Assembly (NCBI GenBank): GCA_002433675.1
Contig: DJIP01000186.1
Coordinates: 1 to 6,681 of the forward strand
DNA length: 6,681 bases
Reading direction: 5' to 3'
DNA from: Halomonas halophila
Lineage (GTDB): Bacteria > Pseudomonadota > Gammaproteobacteria > Pseudomonadales > Halomonadaceae
The notes under the pieces are model-generated. The model had not been told where the DNA came from. It searched no databases and worked only from the letters and a program-made list of their open reading frames with translations. A program made the position numbers and the translations under genes. Shown piece by piece: positions 5,986-6,681 of this stretch; position 1 is the first letter of the stretch; every line of letters begins with the position of its first letter.

Positions 5986-6681
5986 ATGAACGCTAGACTC
6001 AAGCTGACCGGGCTAGGTGCGGTGGGGCTGTTGCTGCTCAGCGGCGGCGCCCTGGCCCAGGACGATCGAACGGCGGTGATCGAGCGCCTGGCCGACGAGG
6101 TGTTCAAGGACTCGACCCTGAGCCGGGAAGAACGCATCGCTGAACTGGAATGGTTCGCCAAGGCTGCCGAGCCGTTTGAAGGCATGGAGATCAACACCGT
6201 CGCCGAGGGCCTGACCACCCACACCTGGGAGCGCGACGTGCTGGCGCCGGCGTTTACCGAGCTGACCGGTATCGAGGTCACCCACAACATCATCGGTGAA
6301 GGTGACGTGGTGCAGAACATGCAGACCCAGATGCAGTCGGGTCGCAATATCTATGACGCCTACGTCAACGACTCGGATGCCATCGGCACCCACATTCGCT
6401 ATGGCTCGACCATCAACCTGAGCGAGGCCATGGCCAATGAGTGGAAGAACCTGACGCTGCCGACCCTCGATCTGGACGACTTTATCGGTATCCAGTACAC
6501 CACCGGGCCCGACGGCAGCATCTACCAGCTGCCGGATCAGCAGTTCGCCAACCTCTACTGGTTCCGCTATGACTGGTTTCAGCGCGATGACCTGAAGGCA
6601 CAGTTCAAGGACATCTACGGCTATGACCTGGGGGTGCCCACCAACTGGACCGCCTACCAGGACATCGCCGAGTTCTTCAGC
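5986..6681 (+). CDS. glpV: Glycerol-type ABC importer, periplasmic binding protein GlpV (3' end outside window)
   Basis: First 232 codons of the solute-binding protein; the frame is open to the window end. A Sec-type signal peptide is clear: basic start (Arg4, Lys6), hydrophobic core (about 7-18) and ALA cleavage motif at 22-24, with Gln25 the likely mature N-terminus. There is no lipobox cysteine, so it should be soluble in the periplasm. A helical, charged segment (about 26-66) precedes the binding-protein fold, which starts near TVAEGLTTHTWERDVL. Strongly family-like stretches include GEGDVVQNMQTQMQSGRN (104-121), YDAYVNDSDAIGTH and LPDQQFANLYWFRYDWF (182-198). It captures substrate for the GlpP-GlpQ-GlpS-GlpT complex. 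The start has GAGGTG at 5977-5982. Family members are roughly 570-580 residues, so more than half is missing. Glycerol specificity is inferred by homology. Confidence 0.93.
   Translation, partial: MNARLKLTGLGAVGLLLLSGGALAQDDRTAVIERLADEVFKDSTLSREERIAELEWFAKAAEPFEGMEINTVAEGLTTHTWERDVLAPAFTELTGIEVTHNIIGEGDVVQNMQTQMQSGRNIYDAYVNDSDAIGTHIRYGSTINLSEAMANEWKNLTLPTLDLDDFIGIQYTTGPDGSIYQLPDQQFANLYWFRYDWFQRDDLKAQFKDIYGYDLGVPTNWTAYQDIAEFFS

Overview
The window looks like a piece of a GC-rich gammaproteobacterial chromosome, and a Halomonas-like (Oceanospirillales) host is my best guess. The Ung fragment aligns without gaps to E. coli Ung numbering, coding GC is high, and genes are tightly packed. The taxonomic call is an inference from protein resemblance only. 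All genes are on the plus strand, and no mobile element, tRNA, rRNA or CRISPR array is visible.

Layout. (1) Positions 1-392 hold the C-terminal part of ung (uracil-DNA glycosylase), cut by the window edge. (2) Positions 393-552 carry a plausible sigma70 promoter whose predicted first transcribed bases are AATTTG, then a short leader. (3) Positions 553-1182 encode upp (uracil phosphoribosyltransferase), closed by a strong intrinsic terminator at 1226-1267. (4) Positions 1268-1507 are a non-coding, partly A-rich leader with an inverted repeat and a GAGA-capped hairpin. (5) From 1508 to the window end runs a six-gene ABC importer operon matching the glpSTPQUV glycerol system described in Rhizobium leguminosarum: two ATPases (GlpS, GlpT), two permeases (GlpP, GlpQ), a small DUF2160 membrane protein (GlpU) and the periplasmic binding protein (GlpV, first 232 codons only).

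How the genes work together. GlpV should capture the substrate (probably glycerol) in the periplasm and deliver it to a GlpP-GlpQ channel driven by a GlpS-GlpT ATPase pair. The role of GlpU is not known to me. Genes in the operon overlap or lie within about 100 nt, each with its own ribosome binding site, which indicates coupled translation. ung and upp are separate housekeeping genes for uracil removal from DNA and uracil salvage.

Most notable points: (a) the ATPase defects in GlpS (switch His replaced by Thr) and GlpT (LSGGQ replaced by LSADE) fall on the same composite ATP site, predicting one canonical and one degenerate site; (b) the upp promoter places AATTTG at the predicted start, the initial sequence known for UTP-sensitive reiterative transcription at E. 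coli pyrBI; (c) a 34-bp near-perfect direct repeat at the glpT/glpP junction duplicates the end of glpT plus the ribosome binding site and start codon, creating a 33-codon ORF joined to both neighbours by ATGA overlaps.
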